A stretch of 64,000 nt of DNA from Caprella mutica (taxonomy: Eukaryota > Arthropoda > Malacostraca > Amphipoda > Caprellidae): the NCBI GenBank assembly GCA_947561585.1, contig CANNZV010000522.1:1-64000 (forward strand), written 5' to 3'. Below the pieces are notes generated by a model. The model was not told where the DNA came from, did not search any database, and saw nothing but the letters and a program-made list of their open reading frames with translations. Below are positions 49,005 through 60,079 of this stretch, one piece after another. The position numbers and the translations under genes were made by a program. Position 1 is the first letter of the stretch. Each line of letters begins with the position of its first letter.

Positions 49005-49600
49005 TCAGAAAAAAAACTAGAAATACAACAGTCACTGTGATGGTGTACTATCAGAGAAAAGAGTCACTGTGATGATGTACTATCAGAGAAAAGAGTCACT
49101 GTGATGATGTACTATCAGAGAATAGAGTCACTGTGATGATGTACTATCAGAGAATAGAGTCACTGTGATGATGTACTATCAGAGAAAAGAGGCACTGTGA
49201 TGATGTACTATCAGAGAAAAGAGTCACTGTGATGGTGTACTATCAGAGAAAAGAGTCACTGTGATGATGTACTATCAGAGAAAAGAGTCACTGTGATGAT
49301 GTACTATCAGAGAAAAGGGTCACTGTGATGATGTACTATCAGAGAAAAGAGTCACTGTGATGATGTACTATCAGAGAAAAGAGTCACTGTGATGATGTAC
49401 TATCAGAGAAAAGAGTTGCTGTGATGATGTACTATCAGAGAAAAGAGTCACTGTGAGGATGTACTATCAGAGAAAAGAGTCACTGTGATAATGTACTATC
49501 AGAGAAAAGAGTCACTGTGATGATGTACTATCAGAGAAAGGAGTCACTGTGATGGTGTACTATCAGAGAAAAGAGACCATGTGATAATGTACTATCAGAC
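49005..49600. repeat. 32-bp minisatellite, about 18 units
   Basis: Head-to-tail copies of a 32-bp unit made of GAGTCACTGTGATGATGTAC then TATCAGAGAAAA. Units are highly alike, with single changes such as GATGGTG, GAATAG and GGGTCAC, and the last unit is degenerate (AGACCATGTGATAATG). It starts 11 bp after the adjacent MITE. No open frame of note spans it. Confidence 0.95.
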
Positions 49601-50489
49601 TACTAGAATCGCATCACTATAAAGTACCGTATGTTAAAATGCTGTTGTAAAATTACATAATAAAATCAAGTAAATTCTCCTTGCTTACTAATGCCTGTCA
49701 GATCTTCTACTAACGTTATTAAATGATATATTATATGTTACTAGTGTATTTTCCCGTTAAAAATAACGTGTTTCAAAGTTTCAATTTTGGCTCTTAACCC
49801 GTTAAAAGTGTACTCTCTCATTGAAATAAAAACATAAGAATTAAATAATTAAATTGAATCCCGTGCGTATCATGATTACATTATTATTAATAATTTTCAA
49901 AATATTTATATTTTTCTATAAACTCCAAAATGAAGAAAAAATTTCTCTGCATTATTATTATTTTAGCAGTCTGTATTCATGATACAGCTTGCCATAAAGA
50001 AATTTAATTGTTGGTTAATGTTATTTAGATAGGAGAAATTACGGACAAAAAAAAATATATAAATAAATAAATAAGCAAATAAGTAAATAAGTAAATAAAT
50101 ATTTCTGGGGTTTTATTATATAGGTGGGATTTACATTACTAGTGTACCGGTGCCCGTCATAAATGACGGCATTTATTAAGTGCTCAAAATCTCACACTAC
50201 AGTTTCTCACAAATAGATAATATTGTTCAATGGCAATTATATTTATAGTTGAAGCGTATATACACTTTACTTATCTTCTTTATTTAAAAAAAACATTTAT
50301 GTACAAAATCTCGTAGCCACTTTACGAATTTCATTTAAATGAACATTGATTATTATTTCTAAAGAAGTTACAAACAAAAAAAATTATATATAAATCTTCA
50401 CATATTGCTCTTTAATAAATAAGGGGATAAAACAGGCAATGTTCATCCGCTGTGTCATAGAATTGGTGAATGAACAATATAATTCACAT
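49601..50489. other. AT-rich DNA, no gene seen
   Basis: Contains a short (AAATAAAT)n and AAGTAAAT microsatellite at about 50050-50100. At 50138-50200 is a possible terminal repeat (ACTAGTGT, then GGTGCCCGTCATAAATG) matching, inverted and imperfectly, the sequence at about 55040-55078. No gene. Confidence 0.5.
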
Positions 50490-52110
50490 TAGTTATAGAG
50501 GTTCGTCCGATATTGTACCAACATTGATGGATGACCTACTAAATTCAAAATATTAATCTATGTTCGTACGATGTTGTACCAACATTGGTGAATGACCTAC
50601 CTAATTCACTGTTATTCGATGCTTTCCGATGTTGTTCCAACGTTGTTGAATGACCTATTAATTTCAAATTGTTATTCGATGTTTGTCTGATGTTGTACGA
50701 ACGTTGTTGAATGACCTACTAATTTCAGATTGTTATTTGATGTCCATCCGATGTTGTACGAACATTGCTGAATGATCTACTAATTTCAGATAGTTATTCG
50801 ATGTCCATCCGATGTTGTACGAACATTGTTGAATGACCTACTAATTTCAGATTGTTATTCGATGTCCATCCGATGTTGTACGAACATTGCTGAATGATCT
50901 ACTAATTTCAGATAGTTATTCGATGTCCATCCGATGTTGTACGAACATTGTTGAATGACCTACTTAATTCACATTATTATTCGATGTTGGTCCGATATTG
51001 TACGAACATTGTGTAATGACCTACTAATTTCACATTATTATTCGATGTTGGTCCGATGTTGTACGAACATTAATGAATGACCTACTAATTTCAGAATGTT
51101 ATTCGATGTCCATCCGATGTTGTACGAACATTGCTGAATGATCTACTAATTTCAGATAGTTATTCGATGTCCATCCGATGTTGTACGAACATTGTTGAAT
51201 GACCTACTTAATTCACATTATTATTCGATGTTGGTCCGATATTGTACGAACATTGTGTAATGACCTACTAATTTCACATTATTATTCGATGTTGGTCCGA
51301 TGTTGTACGAACATTAATGAATGACCTACTAATTTCAGAATGTTATTCGATGTCCATCCGATGTTGTACGAACATTGTGTAATGACCTACTAATTTCAGA
51401 TAGTTATTTGATGTCCATCCGATGTTGTACGAACATTGTGTAATGACCTACTAATTTCAGATAGTTATTTGATGTCCATCCGATGTTATACGAACATTGC
51501 TGAATGATCTACTAATTTCAGATTGTTATTCGATGTCCATCCGATGTTGTACGAACATATTTGAAAGACCTACTAATTTCAGATAGTTATTCGATGTCCA
51601 TCCGATGTTGTACGAACATTGTTGAATGACCTACTAATTTCAGAATGTTATTCGATGTCCATCCGATGTTTTACGAACATTGTTGAAAGACCTACTAATT
51701 TCAGATAGTTATTCGATGTCCATCCGATGTTGTACGAACATTGCTGAATGATCTACTAATTTCAGATTGTTATTCGATGTCCATCCGATGTTGTACGAAC
51801 ATTGTTGAAAGACCTACTAATTTCAGATAGTTATTCGATGTCCATCCGATGTTGTACGAACATTGTTGAATGACCTACTAATTTCAGAATGTTATTCGAT
51901 GTCCATCCGATGTTTTACGAACATTGTTGAAAGACCTACTAATTTCAGATTGTTATTTGATGTCCATCCGATGTTGTACGAACATTGCTGAATGATCTAC
52001 TTAATTCATATTGTTGTTCGTTGTTCGTCCGATGATGTGCCAACGTTGATATGTGATTGACTAAATTCACAACGTTGTATCGATGTTCGCACAACATTGT
52101 GAAACAACAA
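50490..52110. repeat. 61-bp minisatellite, about 26 units
   Basis: Tandem units of 61 bp with the core CCGATGTTGTACGAACATTG, then TGAATGACCTACTAATTTCA and GATNGTTATTCGATGTCCAT. The first three and last two units are more diverged (GTACCAACATTG, GATGTGCCAACG), as in many tandem arrays, and the middle shows higher-order pairing of unit variants (for example GTGTAATGACC beside TTGGTCC units, repeated at about 50980-51080 and 51230-51330). The right flank passes through GACGTTGTCTTGCTGCC into the copia LTR tail at 52176. Confidence 0.95.
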
Positions 52111-52175
52111 GACGACCTTGATACAATGTTACAATGTTAATACAATGTCGTACCGACGTTGTCTTGCTGCCTGGG

Positions 52176-52288
52176 TAGAGCACCTTTTCTCCTAAATTTT
52201 ACATTCGTTTTGTTCAAATAAATACTTCAACAGTCTCTCAAGAATTATCCTCAACTTCAAGCTAGTAGTACACTGCATAATTCTAACA
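52176..52288 (+). repeat. Truncated copia LTR (3' 113 bp)
   Basis: Nearly identical to 43700-43812, both 113 bp, from TAGAGCACCTTTTCTCC to ATTCTAACA. The 5' 79 bp of the LTR are missing, cut where the 61-bp minisatellite flank begins. No primer site follows, so this may be the remains of a 3' LTR or of a solo LTR. Confidence 0.85.
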
Positions 52289-52342
52289 TTAAATGCATAA
52301 TAATTCATAATATATGCGAATGCATATTGATAATTAACATAG

Positions 52343-52400
52343 TAGGGGTTTAACGTCTGTTTCGGAACCGAATGCCATATCGCTGACGTCGAAAGGAAAT
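52343..52400 (+). repeat. Terminal-repeat-like motif (GGGGTTTAACGTCTG), copy 1
   Basis: TAGTAGGGGTTTAACGTCTG then TTTCGGAAC recurs inverted at 60080-60117 (TAGTAGGGGTTAAATGTCTG; similarity runs on through GCTATATCG and AAAAGG) and at 60572-60596 (GGGGTTTAATTTCTGC, TTCGGAAC). It probably marks termini of a DNA element family. Its link with the adjacent Harbinger genes is possible but unproven. Confidence 0.55.
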
Positions 52401-52545
52401 TAAATACAAGGGACTAGGACTCACTAGAGGAAGCAGTCAGAAAGGAAATTGGCTCAATGAACAAATCAGTTACCACGGTCGGTAACTGACGGTGGTAACT
52501 ATTTATGTCATGTTCATTTGTTTACAGATTGTTCCTTGCTTGAAG

Positions 52546-53125
52546 ATGTCTTCTGATTCTGATACCCGAGAAAAATGTAACGATGAACTGGCATTTGCAA
52601 TAAATTTGCGCAAATATCCAATTGTATATTCCAAATACACACTTCCAAAATACATTGAGCAAAAGAGAGAAGCATGGAGAGCTCTTGGAGAAGTTTTAAA
52701 TTGCCTCTAGAAAAAATTAAGAAGAAAATCCAAAACATGGTTTCAAAAACGAGAAAAATTATTTCTAAATCTTCAACAGGCAACAAACCTACCAAAGCCA
52801 TGGAATGGGAAAAGGAAATTAGAAATCAACTTGACTCAGGCGAAACCAATCCAGTGTTTCATGGAGTTCCCAGAAGTGTATGTAGCACAAGTGACCCTAT
52901 GAAAATACCTAAAGCTGTGCTACCATCAAATTCGCGGTAGCCTGTTTGCTCCACTTCTCAATCGTCTCTTTGCTCCAATCCTTCCTCTAAGAGAAAAATT
53001 TTTATACGTCACGCAGGATGAGGAAAAAATGTGTATTACTCAATTGAATAAGCTCTATCTATTAGAGTGCATCGAAGAGTCACGTATTCGTCAAGAAGCT
53101 TTGCGAAAAGACAATACATCCTGAA
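52546..53125 (+). pseudogene. MADF/Myb-like DNA-binding protein of a PIF/Harbinger element (broken)
   Basis: PIF/Harbinger elements carry a second gene for a Myb/SANT- or MADF-type protein that binds DNA and helps the transposase. The forward frame from ATG 52546 reads INLRKYPIVYSKYTLPKYIE then KREAWRALGEVL, a MADF-like start. Near 52695 the phase slips to a second frame (52674-52940) with LEKIKKKIQNMVSKTRKII, the basic helix expected next. After its stop a third stretch gives EEKMCITQLNKLYLLECIEE at about 53015-53090. The neighbouring reverse-strand transposase is convergent, the usual two-gene Harbinger layout. TTTGTTTACAG just before 52528 would serve as a 3' splice site, so an upstream exon is possible. 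Confidence 0.65.
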
Positions 53126-53719
53126 TAACGGCAATTCAGAATACATTTGAAACAACAGACGATCAAGGGAAAGCTGTCAGGCCACGGGACTTCGATTTTC
53201 CAGATCTTCCACCAGGCCTATCCAACCCGGCACAGACAATTATTTCGTTTATTAATGATTTCACTCCAAAAAATTGAGATATATTCTTATCTCGTTTATA
53301 TTTTTTGTTGGCATTATTTTTTAAGTCTCTGTTCGAAAATAATGTATTCACCCTCCTGGAAATTTACGTAAAAACTTCTGTTACACATTTTGTTATGCAA
53401 ACTACATTTTCGATTTTTTTTCTCATATATTCGATATGAATAAATAATTTATAGAACATCAAGAACTTTCTTTATTTCCCATCTAGGTTAGGGGTTTTCA
53501 ATTTTCGTTCATTAGTTTTTTTTTTAATATTTTTTTTTTGATTTTGTTATTTCATTTTTTCCCCATTCTTAGCTTATGGGTGGAATGTTTTAATTTATTA
53601 TAAAAATACGTATAACTTTTCACATAATACACCAAAGAACAAAAGCTATACCTGAAAAATTATATTATAGGTTAAGGTGGGTAAAACAAAGTTTCAAATG
53701 GTACATTTATTATTCCTAA

Positions 53720-54793
53720 TCATTTATATATTTCACAATTTAATCGAAATAATTTATGAATTTTACATATTACTAGCAAATTAGCAATTAGTCTCAGGCG
53801 GGCTTGACCTGCTGCACGAACTTGTAGGGGAAGGTAATCTTGGTCTGGCGGGATCGGGATTATTTCCTCTACCTCCACCTCTAAGGGTTGTAGGTCATCC
53901 ACTCAATCGTTTAAGGTTTTTGCCACGTTATGATGGATGGCTGTTGACAGTACAACAGTTGGCGTGCGATCTAATTTAAGGGGAATAGGGTGTGCTAGGA
54001 TGGGAAAACGCCTCTTCCATTGTCCAATAACTCTCTCAATAATGAAACATTCTCGCTTAAGCATCACGTTGTATGCCCTTACACTTTAATTTCAAGGGAC
54101 AGGAAATGGAACCATAAGATAGGTTGCAATTCCATAGCCAGAGTCACCAAGTGAAAGCGCAGAGTCATCAGCATTTTCATGCTGTAAGATGTTTTATAAT
54201 TCTGATTTGGCAAAACCCCGTGCGTCGTTTGTACATCCTGGCCATTTATTATCAACTGCCGTGAATCTTTCATTTGCATCACATATTACAAGGGCGTTAA
54301 TAGCATGAAACCTCTTACGACAAATGTATTAGTCAGGATGGAATTGAGATGGTGGATTCTGTATCGGAATCAAAGTTCCATCGTTCACACCAATGGCATA
54401 CGGATTAGTGAAGTGCATACCCCAATTTTGTTTAACTTGTTGAATCTCCTCTCTCGTTCTTGGAAAATGCATATAATTATTACATTCAGAGACGATTTTT
54501 TCTGCTACTTCTTGGATAACCCGGCTAATAGTTTCTTGGTTTACGGACATTTTCTCACCCACGTTTATCTGAAAGCCCGGGTCTCCGACGTACCGAAGAA
54601 AACACTCAAGTTTTTGCTTTCTGGTTAGGGAATGACCTCTTGCTTCATCTCTTTCGCCATGAATAATATTTGCCATAGTGATAACATGGTCTTCAGTGTA
54701 ACGAAATACACGTTTATATTCATGTGCAGTCGTTCCTGACGTCATTTCTCGATGACGCCTATGATGAAGACCAAACAGATCCATGTCAAACAA
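53720..54793 (-). pseudogene. PIF/Harbinger transposase (HARBI1-like), lightly broken
   Basis: A DDE transposase of the PIF/Harbinger superfamily, which cuts and pastes the element. Reading from ATG 54793: FRYTEDHVITM and LTRKQKLECFLRYVGDPGFQ (N-terminal helical region), VNQETISRVIQEV (helix-turn-helix-like), then the DDE core. The first catalytic Asp is in GVNDGTLIPI; YICRKRFHAIN and WPGCTNDARGF follow; the second Asp is in LGDSGYGIATY; the final Glu is in IIERVIGQWKRRF. All three catalytic residues are visible. In-frame stops interrupt it after FHPD (about 54330), after KSEL, after FPVP and before VDDL (about 53905), in a single frame. A typical family length of about 350 residues is matched. 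Few changes separate it from an intact gene, so decay is recent. Confidence 0.88.
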
Positions 54794-54829
54794 GTCAACA
54801 CAGCAAACTAAACTTAAAATAAAACGAAG

Positions 54830-55079
54830 TGTTGTCTTTTAGGGCGGTCTGCAGGACACTTCAAAATATTGAAGTACGCACTACGCTTCCCACCATGTTT
54901 AGCATACCAAACCTTAGTGTGGAACTGGACACTATGAATTATAGTGTGGAGATGGGCACAATGGAGTATAGTGTGGATGTGGGCACTTCAAGATAAAATC
55001 TCACACTATGGCATGTAATGTGTAGTGCTACTTCAAAGTGCTCGTGCCCGATTTAATATACGGGCCACTAACTAGTGTT
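54830..55079. repeat. Subterminal repeats to the right of the Harbinger transposase
   Basis: GTGTGGAGATGGGCAC, GTGTGGATGTGGGCAC and GTGTGGAACTGGACAC alternate with ACTATAG-like words, then GTGCCCGATTTAATATACGG ends near ACTAGTGT (55071-55078). These look like subterminal binding repeats and the right terminus of a DNA element, with a possible partner at about 50138-50200. Harbinger elements normally duplicate 3 bp, so the 8-bp shared ACTAGTGT does not fit simply. Confidence 0.5.
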
Positions 55080-55269
55080 TTCTCAGATTCAGATTCTCAA
55101 CTCCAATACCGCATTGTGAAAGAATTGGTTTTGAGTTACAGTTTACCTCAATTGAGGTATATTTAAATTTTCATTTGTATGGAAACGAGTGTTATGCGTA
55201 TGGGCAGGGGATAGCTCTAAAATTTTGATGTGAATATAACTACTGAAATTATCATTTATAAAATATTTA

Positions 55270-55770
55270 TGGAAAAACAAGAGAATATTGAAAAGAAAGA
55301 GTTCACTGTATGGGAGAGGCTGTCGTATAGTCGGTGGTTTAATTTAATTTCAAAGCAGTATTTTGAACTCTAGTGATTCTCAAACGGTTAGTAATACCAC
55401 AGCCTCCCCAAATAGCTATACCATAGGTATGAATTGACTGGAATAATGAATAAAACAACTGTTTAAAAGCTACAGGCGTTAAAAGGTTGAACATTCTCCT
55501 CATGATACAAAATACACATGACAGCTTTCTAGATAGGATACATTTCCTAAAAATTTAACACATTTTTTCTGAATGATAGTATTATTACCAGAAGATATGG
55601 AATTGCTGTCAGTTCCTGTACGTGCATAGCTGAGTAACATTAAGGAACTTTTATCCCCATGAAGAGATAATCTATTTGCCTGAAGCCACACATTAACCTC
55701 TTCCAACTCCATGCTAACATCTCTACACAAAAGTTAGAGATCATCACCTGATGTATAATATACTGCATAT
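55270..55770 (-). pseudogene. Jockey/CR1-like non-LTR reverse transcriptase fragment
   Basis: Reading on the reverse strand from about 55770: AVYYTSGDDL (degenerate catalytic box of the polymerase palm), then EEVNVWLQANRLSLHGDKSS and IIQKKCVKFLGN, the standard region after the catalytic box in jockey/CR1/I-type RTs. Lower down come LFYSLFQSIHTYGIAIWGG (about 55450-55390) and NRLRITRVQN-like residues in other frames. Only the palm-to-thumb segment remains; there is no endonuclease, no 3' tail and several frameshifts. It is unrelated to the PHD-RT-REL family. Confidence 0.8.
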
Positions 55771-56573
55771 ATGAGCCTTATATACCGTGACCATTTGAAT
55801 ATTTAGCCTAGGTTCGTATATATCTTTTAAAAGTACGTACAGTTCCTTGGTTTCACTACATTGTTGGAACACTACCTCTATATATATCAAGGTGTTCCAT
55901 GACATAGCATGATTCATTTTTTATGCACTCTACCGCCTAATGTAGACGTGTATTATACTCTGTCAATCGTACAAACCAATTACGATTGACAAAGCATTCA
56001 TTTCTTCTATGTTTTTATTTTTCCATCCCCCTTTCTTTTTTTCTACTCTAACTCTAAAAACATAATGAATTGCTAAGTGCCTCAATGGGTCGCAAAGACC
56101 CTTCACTTGATGAGATACCCACTTGCCGAAGCCGGCTGATATAGATGCCAACATGGTAATTTACCATTCTTGTCAGTATGATAATATATGTTGAAATTAT
56201 TTATTTGAATATAAGCGACCCTTAAGGCGAATATCCGAACTTATTCTTTTTAATCATTTGGTCACCGGTATTCTAATTCTAATTTTCAGGTTGCCCTAGT
56301 TTAGTGGCTGGGCGACTTAGGCCAGACTCATCAGTGTGCACTGACGTCACTCTATCGGCATCGTCTGTCCTAAACTATTAGACTATAGGTTAAACTTTAT
56401 ACCTACATAATTTAATCTTTCTTTATTCCTAGTTCTAAATTCCTAATATTCTTATTCTAAATTCTTAATATTCTTATTCTTAAAGGTGTTTACCAAATTT
56501 CGTGGCATCTTGTTGCTGCCAGGTCTTTGCAACACAGCTACGCAATCACTATTCTCAAACCCAAGCTGAAGAC
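55771..56573. other. AT-rich DNA, no gene seen
   Basis: No supported gene; the reverse frame at 55963-56154 has no domain. A small tandem patch of AATTCTTAATATTCTTATTCT lies at about 56435-56490. The last bases contain the left half of a possible target duplication of the next element. Confidence 0.5.
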
Positions 56574-57698
56574 AGTGTCCGAAAAACTGCCTGGCGGAAA
56601 ACTGCCATGCCGAAACACATTAAAAGAACATTTTAATTAAAAAAACCGCGTTAGCCCTTCGTTAAGAAGTTAAATATATATTTTTCAGTAATAACAATAT
56701 AGATATTGGATTACTTAATATTTAAAGGAAAGATAATATTTCAACAAAGCAACTTTATTGAACACAGTGTAAACCAAACTTCAGTACACATAAAGAAGTT
56801 ATACTTACCATTTATTACTTATTTGCTAAGTCGCATACATTTTGAAAACATGTTAAGTTACGTATTTTAATTTTCTATATTGATGTCAGCAATATAGGTT
56901 ATTTAAATCAATATATATGTATGTTCATTATTTATTACATTTACATTTTTATTCTCCATGTAATTAACATAATACCTTCATTTTTACAATATTCATTTAA
57001 ATGTAACAAGTATTATTAATTAATATGCATTCCAATTCGATTGAGTGAAATTGTCAGAGAATTAGGAACTATATGTAGGTAATAGCTGTTTAATAATCGT
57101 AGGTGTTGGGTTGCAAATTCTAAATAATTCTCAAATGTCGATCGAAGTTGTTTTATAATGAGTACAAACAAATATTAATCTTGAAGACTTATTCAATTCA
57201 CAAATTAAAAACACAAAATAATAATAAGTAGACAGTAAGCGCGTTATGAACTGATAATGTAATGACGTGTTGTATAAACACAAAATATTGTACTGTTTCC
57301 TTTAATACTATTATTTCATAGTTTCTTCTCTTAGTATCTTAATTCTTTTCAAAAAAAAATTGAAGTTTTTAATTTCTATATTATATTTCATTTATATCTT
57401 TAATATTCATATAATAATGTATTTTATATATTTTTCTAATAAATGGTCTACATTTAACTATTATTTTTGTTTTGTAGACAAAGTAAAAATTAATGTTGCT
57501 TAACTCCTTAACGATGGGCGAACGACAGTTTTATAAATTAAAATGTTATTATTTGACTAAGGTCATTAAATTGCTAGTAAGTGACTGGCAGTTTTCCGCC
57601 TGGCAGTTTTCCGCTTCGTCAGTTTTCCGCTTTGGTAGTTTTCCGCTTGGTAGTTTTCCGCTTGGCAGTTTTCCGCCTGGCAGTTTTCCGTGTACCCA
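56574..57698. mobile_element. 1.1-kb foldback element, GGCAGTTTTCCGCCT tandem arms
   Basis: The right arm (57586-57692) is a tandem array of about seven 15-bp units (GGCAGTTTTCCGCCT and variants). The left arm (56576-56620) is about three inverted units (AAACTGCCTGGCGGAAAAC, then TGCCATGCCG). GAAGAC borders both ends (56568-56573 and 57699-57704), and wider 8- or 9-mers match with one or two differences. Plan and arm style match the 41227-42133 element with its clean 9-bp duplication, so this is probably a related but distinct Mutator-like foldback family. The interior is AT-rich and non-coding. The forward frame at 57493-57786 with Gly-Ser-Phe-Pro repeats is a translation of the arm. Confidence 0.75.
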
Positions 57699-57898
57699 GA
57701 AGACCCTATCGTTGCAGTTCATAACACTGCTACAATCAGTCTCTTCACTTTACCACGAAGAGACTTTAACAATTGCCTTATTATAACCATCATTGCATAT
57801 ACTACTGGTTACAATAATAAATAAATACTTATATCAATCGACTTTATTCTCATTCTTATATTTATTTCTAGACCATTCTTTGTGCATTCTCTTTATCA

Positions 57899-57914
57899 TG
57901 GCGCTGTAGACAGA
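57899..57914 (+). promoter_or_regulatory. Possible primer-binding site of the BEL/Pao relic
   Basis: TGGCGCTGTAGACAG follows TTTATCA, so an LTR ending in CA could stop at 57898 with the tRNA primer site directly after it. It lies about 170 bp before the gag start, as expected. The LTR start was not found; the foldback element to the left may have removed it. Confidence 0.45.
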
Positions 57915-58069
57915 ATATCGTATGATGGTTTTTTTTTCAGTTTGGCTGGTAACGAGGTTTCACGGAGGGTGCTGTGGTTTGGCGACCACAATCTTAATTC
58001 ATATTTTCCCCCAGAGTATTATTGATCTATTGTACTATCTCAACCTTTTTCCCTTTATAGCTTTTCATC

Positions 58070-59360
58070 ATGGTTCCCGATCCAATTTCTCATAGCTCTG
58101 ATGAACTTAAGTTCATAAAAACTCAACGTAAACATTACAATTGAAAGGCTACTCTTGTGTAATGGTTTGAGTGTGGAACATGTTAATTCTGTAAACCCAC
58201 AGGAAAAAGTGAAACTGAAAATTTCCTTACAGCAGGTTAAGGATAAGTTGGGAAAATTAAATGACGAGGTGTCAAGAGTAATATGGAAGTGTGACAGTAG
58301 TGAAGAATTACAAAAATACGTCTTTTTGGAGACAATTGAAAATTGAACCTCTAATTCTCATTAAATCTCTTGGAACTAACCAGAAATCATATGATGCTGC
58401 CAAAGAATTGTTTATTTCGGTATTTGCCTCTCCAATTAATCTTAAATTTGACATTATTGAACGTTTGGTTAAACTTAAACTTGGCTATCCTGGTGAACCA
58501 TTTAAGTTCATAAGTGAAATGCGGATAATAGAGGATACTTTTAAGGAATTAAAGATTGATACAGACCCTGTTATCCCGTTCTATATTTTATATGCATTAA
58601 ATGATCAATTTCGGAATGTCATGATTTGTGTCACCAATGAAACTAAACCTTCTCTTGATACCATGAAAGAAAACATTTTCAAGGTGACTGAGAAATACTT
58701 AAATTCTGCTACAACTTCTAGTAGTACCTCTAACTCTGATTATTCTCATAAATTTCATTCTTATCAAAATAGAGATGGTTTGAGTTCACTAGCAGTGAAT
58801 ATTGAAAACCAGTTTGAAAACCATGCCTCCTCTTCTCGACAAACTTTTAAGAATAATTTTATATCATGTGTCTTGTGTAAATCTGATAAGTGTAGAGATC
58901 AAAATCATCCATTGTTTGAATGTTCTAATTATGCTACTGCTTCAGCTAAAGTAAAGAAATTAATTACATTGAATGGTTTCATTAAATGTAGCAATAATAA
59001 TCATAGAACTTTAGACTCCAAGTATTAATTTAAACGCCCTTGTAAAACGTGTAATAAATTTCATTTTGATTACCTGTGTGAAAAGACTCGGTCTACTGAG
59101 AGGGAGAGAATAATTAACAGTTATATTAATGTTAGCCATGCTTCTTTTCTTCCATTTGATCAGTTCAAGAGAGTAATTTTACCCTCATTTAGTTGTGAAT
59201 TGTCAAATGGCTATTGCATTAAAACACAATTAAAGTTTATGGTGCTCAGTTTAGCTTTGTTACTTTCAGAAGCACAATCACAGAGTCTGGACCCGATTTC
59301 AAACCAGTCCATAAAACAATTGGAATCTCCCTATAGAACTCTGCCGATTGGATGGACATA
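58070..59360 (+). pseudogene. BEL/Pao gag with zinc-finger region (broken)
   Basis: The gag region of a BEL/Pao retrotransposon, forming the particle and binding RNA. The ATG at 58070 gives a short frame that is soon lost; the best parts are 58155-58346 (EEKV-type helical segment, KLKISLQQVKDKLGKL) and 58291-59028 (245 codons). The latter contains LILIKSLGTNQKSYDAAKEL and KLGYPGEPFKFISEMRII, a Ser/Thr-rich linker, and a long Cys/His cluster: CVLC, then HPLFEC, a degenerate second knuckle with C and H (FIKCSNNNHRTL). After an in-frame stop at 59026-59028 the reading continues in phase with CKTCNKFHFDYLCEK, which completes the family's finger set. Similarity fades after about 59360, before protease and RT. 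Unlike the pol fragment at 19.75-21.8 kb, this one is gag only. Confidence 0.85.
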
Positions 59361-60079
59361 GGGGAATGGGTAAACGCTCCCCCACCAGAGCACTCTACGT
59401 ACCGAGGAACATGTTATCAAAGTAGGCGCCCTAATCTGTTACTATTCTCCCAATTTGTATTTGTAAGTATGGTTACTTTTTATTCTTCAAAAAGATTAAA
59501 TTTATAAAGCTCTTCATTACTGGAAAGGTGATACTCTGGTATGATAAAAACTACTAATAGTAACAAGTGATACTCATTTTACAAACTTTCAAAAATATAT
59601 AAGGAACTGGAATTTTTACATTGTATAGCTTAGGTTTACCATTACAGAAAATTTGAAGCTAACTACTCTACTTTTATAACCTTACCACTACTCTTTACAG
59701 TCCATTATATCGTAAATGGAAAAGAGGATGGTGTCCCTTCAGCCCCGAACTGTTATAATTTGGAATGTATTATTTTACCATCTCGATTATTTTTTAACGC
59801 TACTCGCAGTATTGGAGAATAGCGCCATGGTTATATTCATCAACTGCGAGGTCTTAGATTTTGGTATTAAGAAGGCTTCGTTTCCCATCACCTCTTCATT
59901 TTCCTATTTATATTTAATGTGAGGTAGGTTCGTAGGCTTCATCTCCTTCTTCCATCCGCCATCGCCACAGGTGCTTGCGACTCTTTTCATCACAATCCTT
60001 GGTAAGTGACAGCATTCGCAGAGAAGCTTTTTTTCCATTCATTAGTATTGTCCTTTTGATGTAGCTAAACGATATAGCC
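59361..60079. other. AT-rich DNA, no gene seen
   Basis: No gene supported; the frame at 59716-59922 has no recognisable domain and no context. Confidence 0.5.

Noticed and set aside
57493..57786. Small protein with FGSFPLGSFP repeats
   Set aside because: It is a translation of the GGCAGTTTTCCGCCT arm of the second foldback element.
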